A stretch of DNA of 64,000 nucleotides. Source: Panacagrimonas perspica. GTDB taxonomy: Bacteria > Pseudomonadota > Gammaproteobacteria > Nevskiales > Nevskiaceae. The position numbers were made by a program, and so were the translations under genes. The DNA is taken from assembly GCF_004364935.1 (NCBI RefSeq), contig NZ_SOBT01000008.1, forward strand, positions 1,863,534-1,927,533, read 5' to 3'. The notes under the pieces were generated by a model, which worked only from the letters and a program-made list of their open reading frames with translations, did not search any database and was not told the origin of the DNA. Of the stretch, positions 45,964 to 58,383 are shown in pieces. Each line of letters starts with the position of its first letter. The first letter of the stretch is position 1.

Positions 45964-47196
45964 TCAGCCGCCGAGGATTCCGCACAAGCCTGCCAGCGGA
46001 GTCCCGGCCAGCGGGCAGGTCACTCCGCCGCCACCGCCACCACCCAGACCACCGAGCAGCGAGCCGAGCAGGCTGGTCAGCGGATCACCGCCGGCGCCAC
46101 CGGAGAGCACGCCGGTCAGCGTGGCGAGCACGCCATCGAGCGGCGTGCCGGTGAGCACCGGAATCGAACCACCACCCGCGCCACCCGAGATCGCCGCCCG
46201 GATCGGGTCGAGAATCAGCGGCAGCAGATCGCCCTGCAGCGGCGTGAGCAGCGCTCCCAGCGGATCCACCAGCGCATTGCCCAGGCCGGCCGGCGCCAGG
46301 CTGCCGAGACCGCCGCTGAGCGCGGCCGTGAACTGGTCGATGGCGGCCTGGATGGGACCGCTGACCAGATCCGGCTGACCCGAGGTGTTCTCGATCAGGC
46401 CGATCGGGATCACCTGCGTGAGCAAACCATCGAGCAGGTGCTCGACCGTGGCCGTGAGCTGCGTCGCCGCGGTCGTGGGATTGCCCGTGCCGGCGGCGGC
46501 CACCGTGAGCTGCACGTCGGCCAGCGCCTGCGACACCACATCGAGCACGCCACCGATGACCGGGGCGTTGGCGACACCGGGGGGAATCGCGCCCGTTGCA
46601 CCGTTGAACGCCTGCGCCACCTGACCGAGCAGACCGGAGATCTGACCGAGCGACAGCGACCCGGGTGCAGCCGAGCCGAGCTGACCCTGAACCTGATTCA
46701 GCACCGGCAGAAGCTGCGCCCCGAGCGCCGCGAGCGGCGTGCCGGCCAGCGGGTTGCCCGACCCGGCCTGGGGACCGGCATTGGCCAGGCATCCGGTCGT
46801 GCCGGCGAGCGAACCCACCAGACCCTGCAGGTCGGCCACCAGATCAGTGACCTCGGCCTGGACGTTGGCGGCGGTGGCGCTCAACTGCGCAGCCGGGTTC
46901 GCGGCACCGGGACCGATGCCCAGGACGATCGCGTCGGCGATATCGAGGATGTCGTTGACCACGGACTGGTCGAGGCAGTCGACGACGCCCACGAGCGGCG
47001 TGCCGGCGACGGCCGTGTGCAGTGGCGTCAGAATTTCGGAAGAAAGCCCGCCCTGCAGACCGTCGAGCGGTCCCACGACGTCGTTGCGGGTCTTCGGCGT
47101 CGACGAGCCACCGTCACCACCACCGCCGCCACCACCACAGCCCGCGATGACGACCGTGCCCGCGACGGCCAGCGCCATGAATGTCTTTTTCAGCAT
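45964..47196 (-). CDS. Glycine-rich lipoprotein (collagen-like repeat type)
   Basis: A 410-residue protein with a lipoprotein signal ending VIAGC (Cys20), followed by a run of Gly and Ser. The rest is low-complexity, rich in Gly, Leu, Ala, Pro and Thr, with recurring 'AGTPL' and 'LGGL' units. Similar proteins in Lysobacterales are annotated as collagen-like triple-helix-repeat lipoproteins; the role is unknown. Four Cys (about 68, 137, 392 and 404) may form disulfides. AGGAGATCC precedes the ATG. It is probably in an outer-membrane or periplasmic location. Confidence 0.8.
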   Translation of the reverse strand: MLKKTFMALAVAGTVVIAGCGGGGGGGDGGSSTPKTRNDVVGPLDGLQGGLSSEILTPLHTAVAGTPLVGVVDCLDQSVVNDILDIADAIVLGIGPGAANPAAQLSATAANVQAEVTDLVADLQGLVGSLAGTTGCLANAGPQAGSGNPLAGTPLAALGAQLLPVLNQVQGQLGSAAPGSLSLGQISGLLGQVAQAFNGATGAIPPGVANAPVIGGVLDVVSQALADVQLTVAAAGTGNPTTAATQLTATVEHLLDGLLTQVIPIGLIENTSGQPDLVSGPIQAAIDQFTAALSGGLGSLAPAGLGNALVDPLGALLTPLQGDLLPLILDPIRAAISGGAGGGSIPVLTGTPLDGVLATLTGVLSGGAGGDPLTSLLGSLLGGLGGGGGGGVTCPLAGTPLAGLCGILGG

Positions 47197-47430
47197 GAGG
47201 ATCTCCTGGATTTGATGACACGCCGCCCCGCGACAGCGAATCCGGAGCGTGGCACGTAGGACTCAGGCCTCAGTTGCAAGAGGATGAGCGGCGCGCCGCG
47301 CCCGAAGAAAAACCCGAACCGCATGTCAACGGCATCGAATCGCTGACCGGCGGCACCTGCCCCGACCGTCGGGTCGATTTGATGCGCACTATGCCGCGAT
47401 TCGGCATTTCTTACCCGATCCGGCCGGTCA

Positions 47431-50359
<2,929 letters not shown>

Positions 50360-50487
50360 CGCTTACTCCCAGAGCAGTTTCGTCGCCAGAGGCGACACCG
50401 AGGTCCCTCGCCCGAGCAGCGGCAGAGGAGAAGACCGTTTGCACAGCAAACGGCAGGGTGAGGGCAGCACGGCCGCGAGAAAGTTCA

Positions 50488-53400
50488 TCAGGAGGTCTGC
50501 TCCACTTCAGGCTTGGAATCCGCCGCACCCGCCAGCTCCACCGCCTGCTGCACGTCCACGCTCACCAGACGGCTGACGCCCGGCTCCTGCATCGTGACGC
50601 CGTGCAGCTGGTTGGCCAGCTCCATCGTGATCTTGTTGTGCGTGATGATAATGAACTGCACGTTCTGGCTCATCTCGCGCACCACTTCGCAGTAGCGTGC
50701 CACGTTCGCGTCGTCGAGCGGAGCATCGACTTCGTCCATCAGGCAGAACGGCGCCGGGTTGAGCTGGAAAAGACCCAGCAGCAGCGCCACGGCGGTCATC
50801 GCCTTCTCGCCGCCCGACAGCATCTGGATCGACGAATTGCGCTTGCCGGGGGGGCGCGCCATGACGCGCACGCCGGTGTCGAGCAGGTCGTCACCGGTGA
50901 GTTCCAGGTAGGCCTCGCCGCCGCCGAACAGCTTGGGGAAGCGGTCGCGGAAGATCGTGTCGACCTTGTCGAACGTGTCCTTGAAGCGCTCCTTGGTCTC
51001 GGCGTCGATCTTGCGGATGGCCTCTTCGAGCGTGTCGAGCGCGCCGGTGAGATCGGCCCACTGGTCGCCCAGGTACTTCTCGCGGCCCTCGGCCTCCTCG
51101 AGTTCCTGGATGGCCGCGAGATTGATCGCGCCGAGGCGGTCGATGCGACGGCCCAGGCCGGCGATCTTCTCTTCCCAGATCTCGGCGGTGGCGTCCTCGG
51201 TGAGGCCGGCGAACACGGCCTCGCGCTCCATGCCGCCATCGCGGCAGGCGTCGGCCAGCTGCTGCGCGTAGCCCTCGCGACGCGCGCGCAGGTTCTCGAA
51301 TTCGATACGGGCCTGCTGCAGACGATCCTGCGCCTGGTCCTTGGCGCTCTCGGCCTCGCGGAAGCCGTGGGCGCCCTGCCCGACCGACAGTTCCGCGGTC
51401 TCCAGCGCGAGCCGGGCGGCACGCATGACCTCGCGCGCCGCGTCGACCGCCGCGCGGGCCGTCTCCGCCTGCGCCTGGCGATCGGCCAGCGGCGCTTCGA
51501 GCTCCACGGCGTCCTCCGCCCGCTGAGCGCGATCGGCGACGAGCTGTTCGCGCGAGCCTTCGAGGTCGTGCGCGGTCTGGTTGAGCGCCGCCACGTGGCT
51601 GCGACGGGAGGCGAGCTGGATCTGGACCTGGTTTTCGGTCTGCGCGGCCTGCGTCAGCAGCGCACGATTGCGGGTCACCGCGTCGCGTGCCCGGATCAGC
51701 GACTGCTGATGCTGGATGCGCTCCTCGCGCAGACGCTGCGCCACGCCTTCGAGGTTCAGCAGTTTTTCACGCGAGGCGGTCAGTTCCGCCGCCTGTTGTT
51801 CGCGCTGGGCCTTGAGACCGTCGATGTCGCGCACGAGCGCAGCGATGCGGGCCTGTGTCTGTTCGAGGCGAACGGCCTGCGCCTGGCGAAAAGCCATGCG
51901 CTGCGACTGGCGGCTGCGCGCCTGCTCGAAGCGGGCGCTGACATTGCGGCGCTGTTCTTCGGCCTGCTGCTGCTGCGTGCGCACGTCGTTGAGTTGCACT
52001 TCGCGCGTGCCGATGGCCTCGGCGAGTTCTTCGACCTGATTGCGCAGCTGCTGGATGATCTGCTCGCGCGCGATGACGCCGGACTTGGCCGCGTCGGTGC
52101 GCGGCGCGCGCACCCAGTCGCGTCCGCGCCAGACGGCGTCGGGCGTGACGATGGATTCGCCCGGCGCCAAGCTCGCGGCCCGCGTCGCGGCTTCGGCCGA
52201 ATCGGCGATGCAATAGACGGATCGCAGGAAATCGCGCACCGCGGCGGGACCCCGCACCTGCGCGGCCAGCGTGCCGGCAGGCGCTTCGGAATCGTCGACC
52301 CGCGAATCGATCAGGACCACGCCGGCCTTGGGCCAGTCCTGCGTGGCGAGTCCCGCGACGTGCTCGATCAGCGGCGCCTGCAGCAGGCCATCGAGGACAT
52401 GCTCGACGGCGGCTTCCCAGCCGGCTTCGACCTTCAGGTGCTGGCCCAGACGCGGCCGGCCGGCCAGATCGCGGCTGCGCAACCAGCCGGCGAGTTCGGC
52501 GTCGTCCTGGCGCAACGCGGACTGCTGCAGCGTCTCGAGCGAGGACAGCCGGCCGCGCGCGGACTGCAGCATCTGGCGCGACTCGTGGAGGCTGCCGTCC
52601 AGCGCGGCGCGCTGCTCGCGCAGCGACGCCAGATCCTTGTCCAGCGAAGCCAGCTCCGCCTGCCCGTCGTTGACGTCGGCTTCGAGCTTGGCCAGTTCGG
52701 CATCGGCGTCGAACAGCGAGGCCTGGATCGGGCCGGCGTCCAGCCCGCTGCTTTCGGCCGCGAGCCGCTTGTAGCGTTCTTCGAGCTGGAACTGCGCGCG
52801 CTCGAGGCTCTGCACGCGCACGCGTTCGCCTTCGGTGTCGAACAGCGGCTGCTCGGACGAGGCGCTGAATTCATCCCAGCGCGTCTGTTCCGCCTGCACC
52901 GATTCTTCGGAGCGCGCCAGGTTGCCCTTGGCCTCGGAATGATGGCGATCGGCCGATTCGGCCTGGCTTTCGAGCTGTTCGACTTCCTGCAGCGCCTGCT
53001 CGAGGCGTTGCTGATCCTGGTTGCGGCGGCGATCGAGATCGGCCAGTGCGCGATCGAGCTGCTCGAGTTCGCGCTGGCGCATGGCGCGCATCTCGCGCGC
53101 GTGCGCCAGATCCTGCTCGAGACGGCTGGCCGCGCTCTCGGCCTCGTAGACCGCGGTCTGCTCGAGATTGAGCTTTTCCTGCATGCCGCGGCGAAGGGCG
53201 TCGGCTTCCTCGCGGCCCTGCTGCGCGGTGACGACCGCGGCACGCGCCACTTCCAGCGCCTGCTCCAGCTCCTCGATACGGCCTTCGTGGTTCTTCGCGT
53301 CGGCTTCGAGGCCGCGCTCGCGCAACGCCAGGATTTCCGCCTTGAGCGCGCGTTCCTGCTGCTTGAACTCCTTGTACTTCTCGGCGTTGGCGGCCTGCTT

Positions 53401-54030
53401 GCGCAGCACTTCGAGGCGCGACTGGATCTCGACGCGCATGTCGTTCAGGCGCGACAGGTTCTCGCGCGTCTGCCGGATGCGGCTCTCGGTTTCCTTGCGC
53501 CGATCCTTGTACTTGGAGATGCCTGCCGCTTCCTCGAGCCAGGTGCGGAGTTCTTCCGGCTTGGCCTCGATCATGCGCGAGACCATGCCCTGCTCGATGA
53601 TCGCGTACTGGTTCTTGCCGCCCAGGCCGGTTCCGAGAAACAGGTCGGTAACGTCGCGCTTCAGGCACTTGCGGCCGTTGAGGTAGTACTGCGAGTTGCC
53701 GTCGCGCGTGAGTTCGCGACGCACCGCGATGTCGGTGTAGGCGGCATAAGCGCCGCCGATCTGCCCGTCGCTGTTGTCGAACTGCAGCTCGACGCTGGCA
53801 CGGCCCACCGGCTTGCGGGTCTTGGAGCCGTTGAAGATGACGTCGTCGGAATCCTGCGTACGCAGCTGCTTCTGAGAGGCTTCGCCGAGCACCCAGCGGA
53901 CCGCGTCGATGATGTTCGACTTGCCACAGCCGTTCGGCCCGACAATGGACGTGAGATTCGACGGCAGTGGCAACTGGGTCGGGTCGACAAACGATTTGAA
54001 GCCGGCCAGCTTGAGTCCGGAAAGTCGCAT
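50488..54030 (-). CDS. smc: Chromosome segregation protein SMC
   Basis: A 1180-residue condensin ATPase that extrudes loops and organises the chromosome with ScpA and ScpB. The Walker A motif 'GPNGCGKSN' is near residues 32-39, and the long coiled coils (about 170-500 and 660-1000) are rich in Glu, Gln, Arg and Ala. The hinge is at about 510-640. The C-terminal signature 'LSGGEKAMTAVALL' and Walker B 'FCLMDEVDAPLDDANV' are complete. Xanthomonads and pseudomonads use SMC-ScpAB rather than MukBEF in part. It heads the smc-zipA-ligA operon. Confidence 0.98.
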   Translation of the reverse strand: MRLSGLKLAGFKSFVDPTQLPLPSNLTSIVGPNGCGKSNIIDAVRWVLGEASQKQLRTQDSDDVIFNGSKTRKPVGRASVELQFDNSDGQIGGAYAAYTDIAVRRELTRDGNSQYYLNGRKCLKRDVTDLFLGTGLGGKNQYAIIEQGMVSRMIEAKPEELRTWLEEAAGISKYKDRRKETESRIRQTRENLSRLNDMRVEIQSRLEVLRKQAANAEKYKEFKQQERALKAEILALRERGLEADAKNHEGRIEELEQALEVARAAVVTAQQGREEADALRRGMQEKLNLEQTAVYEAESAASRLEQDLAHAREMRAMRQRELEQLDRALADLDRRRNQDQQRLEQALQEVEQLESQAESADRHHSEAKGNLARSEESVQAEQTRWDEFSASSEQPLFDTEGERVRVQSLERAQFQLEERYKRLAAESSGLDAGPIQASLFDADAELAKLEADVNDGQAELASLDKDLASLREQRAALDGSLHESRQMLQSARGRLSSLETLQQSALRQDDAELAGWLRSRDLAGRPRLGQHLKVEAGWEAAVEHVLDGLLQAPLIEHVAGLATQDWPKAGVVLIDSRVDDSEAPAGTLAAQVRGPAAVRDFLRSVYCIADSAEAATRAASLAPGESIVTPDAVWRGRDWVRAPRTDAAKSGVIAREQIIQQLRNQVEELAEAIGTREVQLNDVRTQQQQAEEQRRNVSARFEQARSRQSQRMAFRQAQAVRLEQTQARIAALVRDIDGLKAQREQQAAELTASREKLLNLEGVAQRLREERIQHQQSLIRARDAVTRNRALLTQAAQTENQVQIQLASRRSHVAALNQTAHDLEGSREQLVADRAQRAEDAVELEAPLADRQAQAETARAAVDAAREVMRAARLALETAELSVGQGAHGFREAESAKDQAQDRLQQARIEFENLRARREGYAQQLADACRDGGMEREAVFAGLTEDATAEIWEEKIAGLGRRIDRLGAINLAAIQELEEAEGREKYLGDQWADLTGALDTLEEAIRKIDAETKERFKDTFDKVDTIFRDRFPKLFGGGEAYLELTGDDLLDTGVRVMARPPGKRNSSIQMLSGGEKAMTAVALLLGLFQLNPAPFCLMDEVDAPLDDANVARYCEVVREMSQNVQFIIITHNKITMELANQLHGVTMQEPGVSRLVSVDVQQAVELAGAADSKPEVEQTS

Positions 54031-54188
54031 TCGGTCTGGTGACGGGCGCTTTTGAGCGCGTTCTGTTTTGGCGAGCCGCCCTGCGAAGCCAACCGCATCT
54101 TCGAAGGGGCCCCGGAACCCGCTGGACCAAGCCGGGGGGCTAATAGGCTAGTGTAAATTACGTCCGTGCTCTTCCCCACCCGCTTCGC

Positions 54189-54599
54189 ATGACCGCTTCC
54201 CCGAGCAAGTCGCTGGAAACCTTTCCGAACCCCAATCCGGACCGCGATTTCGTGATCAGGATGCGCATGCCGGAATTCACCTGCCTGTGCCCCAAGACCG
54301 GCCAGCCGGACTTCGGGACCCTCTATCTCGAGTACATCCCGGAACGGCTGTGTGTCGAGCTCAAGTCCCTGAAGCTCTATGTCTGGAGCTTCCGCGACGA
54401 GGGCGCCTTCCACGAGGCCGTGACCAACCGCATCCTCGACGACCTGGTCCGGGCCACCGCCCCGCGCTTCATGCGCCTGACCGGCGACTTTGGCGTGCGC
54501 GGCGGCATCTTCACCCACGTCGTGGCCGAACACCGTGCGGCGGGCTGGCAGCCGGCCCCGGCGGTGATCCTGCCCCCCGGCGAATGGATCAAGCAGTAG
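54189..54599 (+). CDS. queF: NADPH-dependent 7-cyano-7-deazaguanine reductase
   Basis: A 136-residue enzyme that reduces preQ0 to preQ1 in queuosine synthesis. The catalytic Cys34 and the acid Asp41 are in '[13 protein letters not shown]', and the QueF NADPH motif '[20 protein letters not shown]' lies near 57. This is the short, single-domain type rather than the long E. coli form. It is divergent from smc, 158 bases apart; no preQ1 riboswitch is apparent upstream. Confidence 0.97.
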   Translation: MTASPSKSLETFPNPNPDRDFVIRMRMPEFTCLCPKTGQPDFGTLYLEYIPERLCVELKSLKLYVWSFRDEGAFHEAVTNRILDDLVRATAPRFMRLTGDFGVRGGIFTHVVAEHRAAGWQPAPAVILPPGEWIKQ

Positions 54600-54654
54600 G
54601 ACGGGTGCCTGACGGCGCCCGGACCCCCTAGAAGAAGCAACTGGAGAGAGACAC

Positions 54655-54993
54655 ATGAACATCGGAAGATTGCTGCTGGCGGTGACCCTCGGAACTCTCG
54701 CGTTCTCGGCGCAGGCGCGCCTGGATTGCTCGGAGCTGAAGTCGCAGATCGACGCCAAGCTCCAGGCCAAGGGCGCCAAGGGCTACTCCCTCGACGTGGT
54801 CGGCGCGGCGGACGCGGGTTCCGCGAAGGTAGTGGGCACCTGCGACGGCGGCGCCAGCAGCATCGTGTACGCGCGCGCAGGCTCCGGCTCCTCGAGCGGC
54901 GCGTCGGCTGAGCCGGCAGCGCCGGCCGCGCCCAAGCCCGTGGCGCCGGCCAAGAAGAAAACTTCGTCGGTCCCCCCGATCGGCAACTACTGA
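54655..54993 (+). CDS. DUF1161 family small exported protein
   Basis: A 112-residue protein with a signal peptide (ending Ala-Gln-Ala, about residue 21), a short DUF1161-like core ('CSELKSQIDAKLQAKG', 'VVGTCDGG') with two Cys likely joined by a disulfide, and a Pro/Ala-rich tail. The function is unknown. GGAGAGAG precedes the ATG. It follows queF by 55 bases and has its own terminator. Confidence 0.82.
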   Translation: MNIGRLLLAVTLGTLAFSAQARLDCSELKSQIDAKLQAKGAKGYSLDVVGAADAGSAKVVGTCDGGASSIVYARAGSGSSSGASAEPAAPAAPKPVAPAKKKTSSVPPIGNY

Positions 54994-55000
54994 GGTCCAG

Positions 55001-55044
55001 GGCCGCAGCGCCGGAAACGCTTTTCGCGCTGCGGCCGGCTTTTG
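55001..55044 (+). terminator. Terminator after DUF1161 gene
   Basis: A perfect 11-base stem GGCCGCAGCGC/GCGCTGCGGCC with a 14-base loop, followed by GGCTTTTGGG. It lies seven bases after the stop. The following gene starts 16 bases later. Confidence 0.75.
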
Positions 55045-55059
55045 GGAGAAGCCTGACCG

Positions 55060-55728
55060 ATGAACTGGCAGCAGCCGGTCGATCTCTATTGCGAGCGCTT
55101 CGATCCCGGCCTGTTCGCCGAGCCGCTCAATGCGCTCTCCAACCTGGCTTTCATCGCGGCCGGCCTGTGGCTGATGGCCGCGCTGCCGCGACTGTTCCCC
55201 TCGCCTCGCAAGACGCCCGCGCAGCTGGAAGTCCTGGCCGGCCTTGTGCTGCTGATCGGCATCTGCTCGGCCGCGTTCCACGTGTTCGCGACGGCCTGGG
55301 CGCAGATGCTCGACGTCGGATCGATCGGCCTGTTCATCTATTTCTTCGTGATCTGTTTTGCGCACTACCTGCTCGATGTGCGCTGGGTCCTGGCGTGGCT
55401 CGCGGCGCCGGCCTTCTGGGCGTTCGGACTGTTCGTCCAGGCGCCCTTCGAGCCGGCCGCCTTCAACGGTTCTGTCACCTATTTTCCCGCGCTGGCCGGC
55501 ATCGCGCTGATGGGGGCCTGGCTCGTCCTGCAACGACGGCGCGGCGCGGCCGAATTCGTGCTGGCGACATTGCTGTTCCTGGGCTCGCTATCGCTGCGCA
55601 GCGTGGATCTCGCGTGGTGCCAAGGCTGGGTCTGGGGCACGCACTGGGCGTGGCACCTGCTGAACGGGGTGGTGCTGGGACTGGTTACGATCGGGCTGGC
55701 GCGGGCTTGCGCCACGGCGCCTCGCTGA
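55060..55728 (+). CDS. Ceramidase-like (CREST superfamily) membrane protein
   Basis: A 222-residue integral membrane protein with seven hydrophobic segments. It has the alkaline ceramidase/CREST landmarks: 'YCERFDPGLFAEPLNALSNL' at the start, 'SAAFHVFATAWAQMLDVGS' in the middle, and 'WGTHWAWHLLNG' near the end. The His and Asp residues are the likely zinc ligands. CREST proteins are putative hydrolases of amides or lipids; the substrate is unknown. It follows the terminator of the DUF1161 gene, so it may have its own promoter. Confidence 0.88.
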   Translation: MNWQQPVDLYCERFDPGLFAEPLNALSNLAFIAAGLWLMAALPRLFPSPRKTPAQLEVLAGLVLLIGICSAAFHVFATAWAQMLDVGSIGLFIYFFVICFAHYLLDVRWVLAWLAAPAFWAFGLFVQAPFEPAAFNGSVTYFPALAGIALMGAWLVLQRRRGAAEFVLATLLFLGSLSLRSVDLAWCQGWVWGTHWAWHLLNGVVLGLVTIGLARACATAPR

Positions 55729-55744
55729 CGGGAAGCGAACGCCC

Positions 55745-55814
55745 GTAGCCCGGACGAAGTCCGGGAGCTTTTTCGATAGCGAGGGGGAAAAACCCCGGAC
55801 TTCCTCCGGGCTAC
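55745..55814. repeat. REP palindrome (GTAGCCCGG type)
   Basis: Left arm GTAGCCCGGACGAAGTCC and right arm CCCCGGACTTCCTCCGGGCTAC. It lies between the convergent ceramidase-like and DUF3501 genes and probably separates them. Confidence 0.87.
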
Positions 55815-55827
55815 GCGCTGTGTTAGT

Positions 55828-56409
55828 TCAGGCCAGATCGGCGAGCAGCGCGCGGCGCGTTTCGTCCGACGCCAACTGCTGGAACACCGCCTTCGGATGC
55901 GACGTCCCGAAGCGAAGCTCCCTGTTCTCGCTCAGCAGCCGGATGTCTTCGGCGGTCAACTCGAAGCGCAGGAAATGCACGGCCGAGGTCTTCTCCTCGT
56001 TCTGGCGTTCGAGATCCTCGTCGGCGATCGCGATGACGCGAGGCAGATCGCCCACCTGCAGCCATAGGCAGCGTTCCAGGCCGCGCAGTTCGGACAGCAT
56101 GCGCTGGCGCACGACCACGTCCTCGTATTCGACCAGCAGCGTCGCCTTCCAGTTACTCCCATCCGGGATCAGCGGGTTGTAGCTGTCGAGTTCTTCCTGG
56201 ATGGCGGCGCGTTCGAAGATGCGCTCGATGCGCAGCATCTCCTGGACCTGGTACTGGATCGTGAGCCGGTCCTCGAAGATCAGTGTGAGGTGCTCGCCGA
56301 GATGGATCTTGCGCGGCTTCTTGTGCGCGATGACTTTCTTGCGGAACGCAGGCCGCTGTTCCGCGTACTCCTCGAGCTTCCACAGATCCTGGGGCGTGAG
56401 CTTGTTCAT
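55828..56409 (-). CDS. DUF3501 family protein
   Basis: A 193-residue protein of the DUF3501 family ('EYAEQRPAFRKKVIAHKKPR', 'FEDRLTIQYQVQEMLRIERIF', 'DGSNWKATLLVEYEDVVVRQ'). The function is unknown, but the family is regularly encoded with a rubrerythrin and a GlpC/HdrD-like Fe-S protein, as here. I chose the ATG at 56409, two bases after the stop of the Fe-S gene; the upstream extension overlaps that gene. It is the last gene of the minus-strand operon. Confidence 0.9.
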   Translation of the reverse strand: MNKLTPQDLWKLEEYAEQRPAFRKKVIAHKKPRKIHLGEHLTLIFEDRLTIQYQVQEMLRIERIFERAAIQEELDSYNPLIPDGSNWKATLLVEYEDVVVRQRMLSELRGLERCLWLQVGDLPRVIAIADEDLERQNEEKTSAVHFLRFELTAEDIRLLSENRELRFGTSHPKAVFQQLASDETRRALLADLA

Positions 56410-56411
56410 CG

Positions 56412-57767
56412 TCAGATTCCGTACGCCATGCGGACCAGCGAGATCGGATGCGAGGCTGGCTTCGTGTTGCCCATGCCATGCGCGATGTGATCCGCCGCCA
56501 TCGGGCAATCGCTGGTCACGTGATCGACGTCGGCTTGGTTCACCCGAGTGACGATGGGCTTGGCGATCTTCATCGCGTAGGCGTACGTCTCATCGCATAG
56601 GCCATACGTTCCATCGTGGCCCGAGCACCGCTCTATGAATTCGATCTGCGTCCCGGGAATCAGCGACAGCAGGTCACGCGTCTTGGGCCCGATGTTCTGC
56701 ACACGCTGGTGACAGGGAGCGTGATAGGCCAGCTTTCCCAGCGGCTTCCTGAAACCGGTATCGAGCAAGCCGGCCTTGTGGCGGTGCATCAGGTATTCGA
56801 ACGGATCGAAGATGCGCGCCTTGACGGCCAGCACCTCGGCGTCGTCCGGGAACATCAACGGAATCTCCTGGCGGAACATCAGGACGCAGGACGGGATCGG
56901 CGCCATCAGGTCCCATCCGTCCTTCACCGCTTCGTGCAGCACCGGCAGATTGAACTGCTTGTACCTGGCGACCGATTCGAGATCGCCGAGTTCGAGCTTG
57001 GGCATGCCGCAGCACTGCTCTTGTTCGATCAGCTTCACCTCGATGGCGTTGTGGCGCAGCACGCGCACGAGATCATCCACGACCTGCGGCATGTTGTATT
57101 CGCCGTAGCAGGTCACGAACAGCGCGACCTTGCCGCGCGTGGGGCCTGCCGCACGCCCCGATGGAAGCGCGCCGGTGACCACGTTCACGCGATCGTGCGC
57201 GCTGCGGCTGTGGTACGTCGGAACGTGCGCGTCGGGGTGAACGCCGAGCAGGTTCTTCACGACCTTGCGAAGCGTCGGGCTGCGATTCGCAGCGTTCACC
57301 ATTTCGGTCACGACCGGGATGCTGGCGAGCCCGCCGATGGTTCGCGTGTTGGTCAGCAGCTTGCGGGCGGCACCGACTTCGCCGTTCTTGAACTGCACCG
57401 CCTTGGCGCGAAGCATCAGGTGAGGAAAGTCGACGTTCCATTCGTGCGGCGGAACGTAAGGACACTTCACCTGGTAGCAGAGATCGCAGAGATAGCACTG
57501 GTCGACGACTTTCCAGTAGTCCTTCTTGTCGACGCCGTCGACCTCCATCGTTCTGGATTCGTCGATGAGGTCGAACAACACCGGGAACGACTGGCAGAGG
57601 CTCACGCATCGACGGCATCCGTGGCAGATGTCGTAGACACGTTCGAGTTCCTTGAACAGCGGGACCTCGTCGTAGAAGGCCTCGCTCTTCCAGTCGATCG
57701 GATGACGCGTGGGCGCACCCAGACCGCCCTCGCGTTTGCCGCCGCCCTTGGGCGCAGCTTCGCTCAT
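56412..57767 (-). CDS. GlpC/HdrD-like Fe-S (CCG domain) protein
   Basis: A 451-residue protein with two N-terminal 4Fe-4S ferredoxin motifs ('CHGCRRCVSLCQSFP' and 'CYLCDLCYQVKCP') and two CCG-type domains ('FVTCYGEYNMPQ...EQEQCCGMP' and 'APCHQRV...CSGHDGTYG'; the second CCG reads C-S-G). This is the architecture of GlpC and heterodisulfide-reductase D subunits, usually electron-transfer partners of a flavoprotein. The ATG at 57767 has a GGGACAGG stretch upstream; ATG 57785 is an alternative. It lies between the rubrerythrin and DUF3501 genes. Confidence 0.9.
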   Translation of the reverse strand: MSEAAPKGGGKREGGLGAPTRHPIDWKSEAFYDEVPLFKELERVYDICHGCRRCVSLCQSFPVLFDLIDESRTMEVDGVDKKDYWKVVDQCYLCDLCYQVKCPYVPPHEWNVDFPHLMLRAKAVQFKNGEVGAARKLLTNTRTIGGLASIPVVTEMVNAANRSPTLRKVVKNLLGVHPDAHVPTYHSRSAHDRVNVVTGALPSGRAAGPTRGKVALFVTCYGEYNMPQVVDDLVRVLRHNAIEVKLIEQEQCCGMPKLELGDLESVARYKQFNLPVLHEAVKDGWDLMAPIPSCVLMFRQEIPLMFPDDAEVLAVKARIFDPFEYLMHRHKAGLLDTGFRKPLGKLAYHAPCHQRVQNIGPKTRDLLSLIPGTQIEFIERCSGHDGTYGLCDETYAYAMKIAKPIVTRVNQADVDHVTSDCPMAADHIAHGMGNTKPASHPISLVRMAYGI

Positions 57768-57846
57768 GACCTGTCCCGTCTCCATAAAACACCGCGCCGC
57801 AGCAAGTGCGGCGCGATGGGTGTCGACAATGGAACCGCGCGATCGG

Positions 57847-58263
57847 TCAGGCGATGTCGTTCAGTGCCTTCGTGAAGCGGTTGGCGTGAGAACGTTCGGC
57901 CTTGGCCAGCGTTTCGAACCAGTCCGCGATCTCGTCGTGGCCTTCGTCGCGAGCAGTCTTGACCATGCCGGGGTACATGTCGGTGTACTCGTGCGTCTCG
58001 CCAGCGATTGCCGCCTTCAGGTTGTCCGAAGTCGCGCCGATGGGAAGGCCCGTTGCAGGATCGCCGCAGGCTTCGAGATATTCGAGATGACCGTGTGCAT
58101 GCCCGGTCTCGCCTTCGGCGGTGGAACGAAAGACCGCGGCGACGTCGTTGAACCCTTCGACGTCCGCCTTTTGCGCGAAGTACAGATAACGCCGATTGGC
58201 CTGCGATTCACCTGCGAATGCAGCCTTCAGATTTTCTTCGGTCCTGGAGCCTTTCAGTCCCAT
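57847..58263 (-). CDS. Rubrerythrin-like diiron protein
   Basis: A 138-residue ferritin-like protein with the two ExxY/ExxH-type helices of the rubrerythrin di-iron centre ('[13 protein letters not shown]', '[12 protein letters not shown]', '[12 protein letters not shown]', 'AERSHANRF'). It lacks the C-terminal rubredoxin domain of classical rubrerythrin, so electron donation must come from elsewhere, perhaps from the Fe-S partner. The usual role is peroxide reduction. GAGGAGAG precedes the ATG at 58263. It is 120 bases after the kinase gene. Confidence 0.92.
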   Translation of the reverse strand: MGLKGSRTEENLKAAFAGESQANRRYLYFAQKADVEGFNDVAAVFRSTAEGETGHAHGHLEYLEACGDPATGLPIGATSDNLKAAIAGETHEYTDMYPGMVKTARDEGHDEIADWFETLAKAERSHANRFTKALNDIA

Positions 58264-58383
58264 GGCTTGCTCTCCTCTCATTAGCTGGCGTGTGGGTACG
58301 GCAGCCCGAGAGTACGCCCGCTGCGGCCGATGTCCAAGCAAAGGATTTCATGCACTCCATAGGGCTCGCCTATTGGATGCAGA

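Noticed and set aside
50458-54042. A 1194-residue plus-strand frame opposite smc
   Set aside because: It is an antisense shadow in high-GC DNA; smc on the other strand has complete motifs and the expected operon.
54031-54188. A possible preQ1 riboswitch before queF
   Set aside because: The gap has no C-rich loop and A-rich tail typical of preQ1 aptamers.
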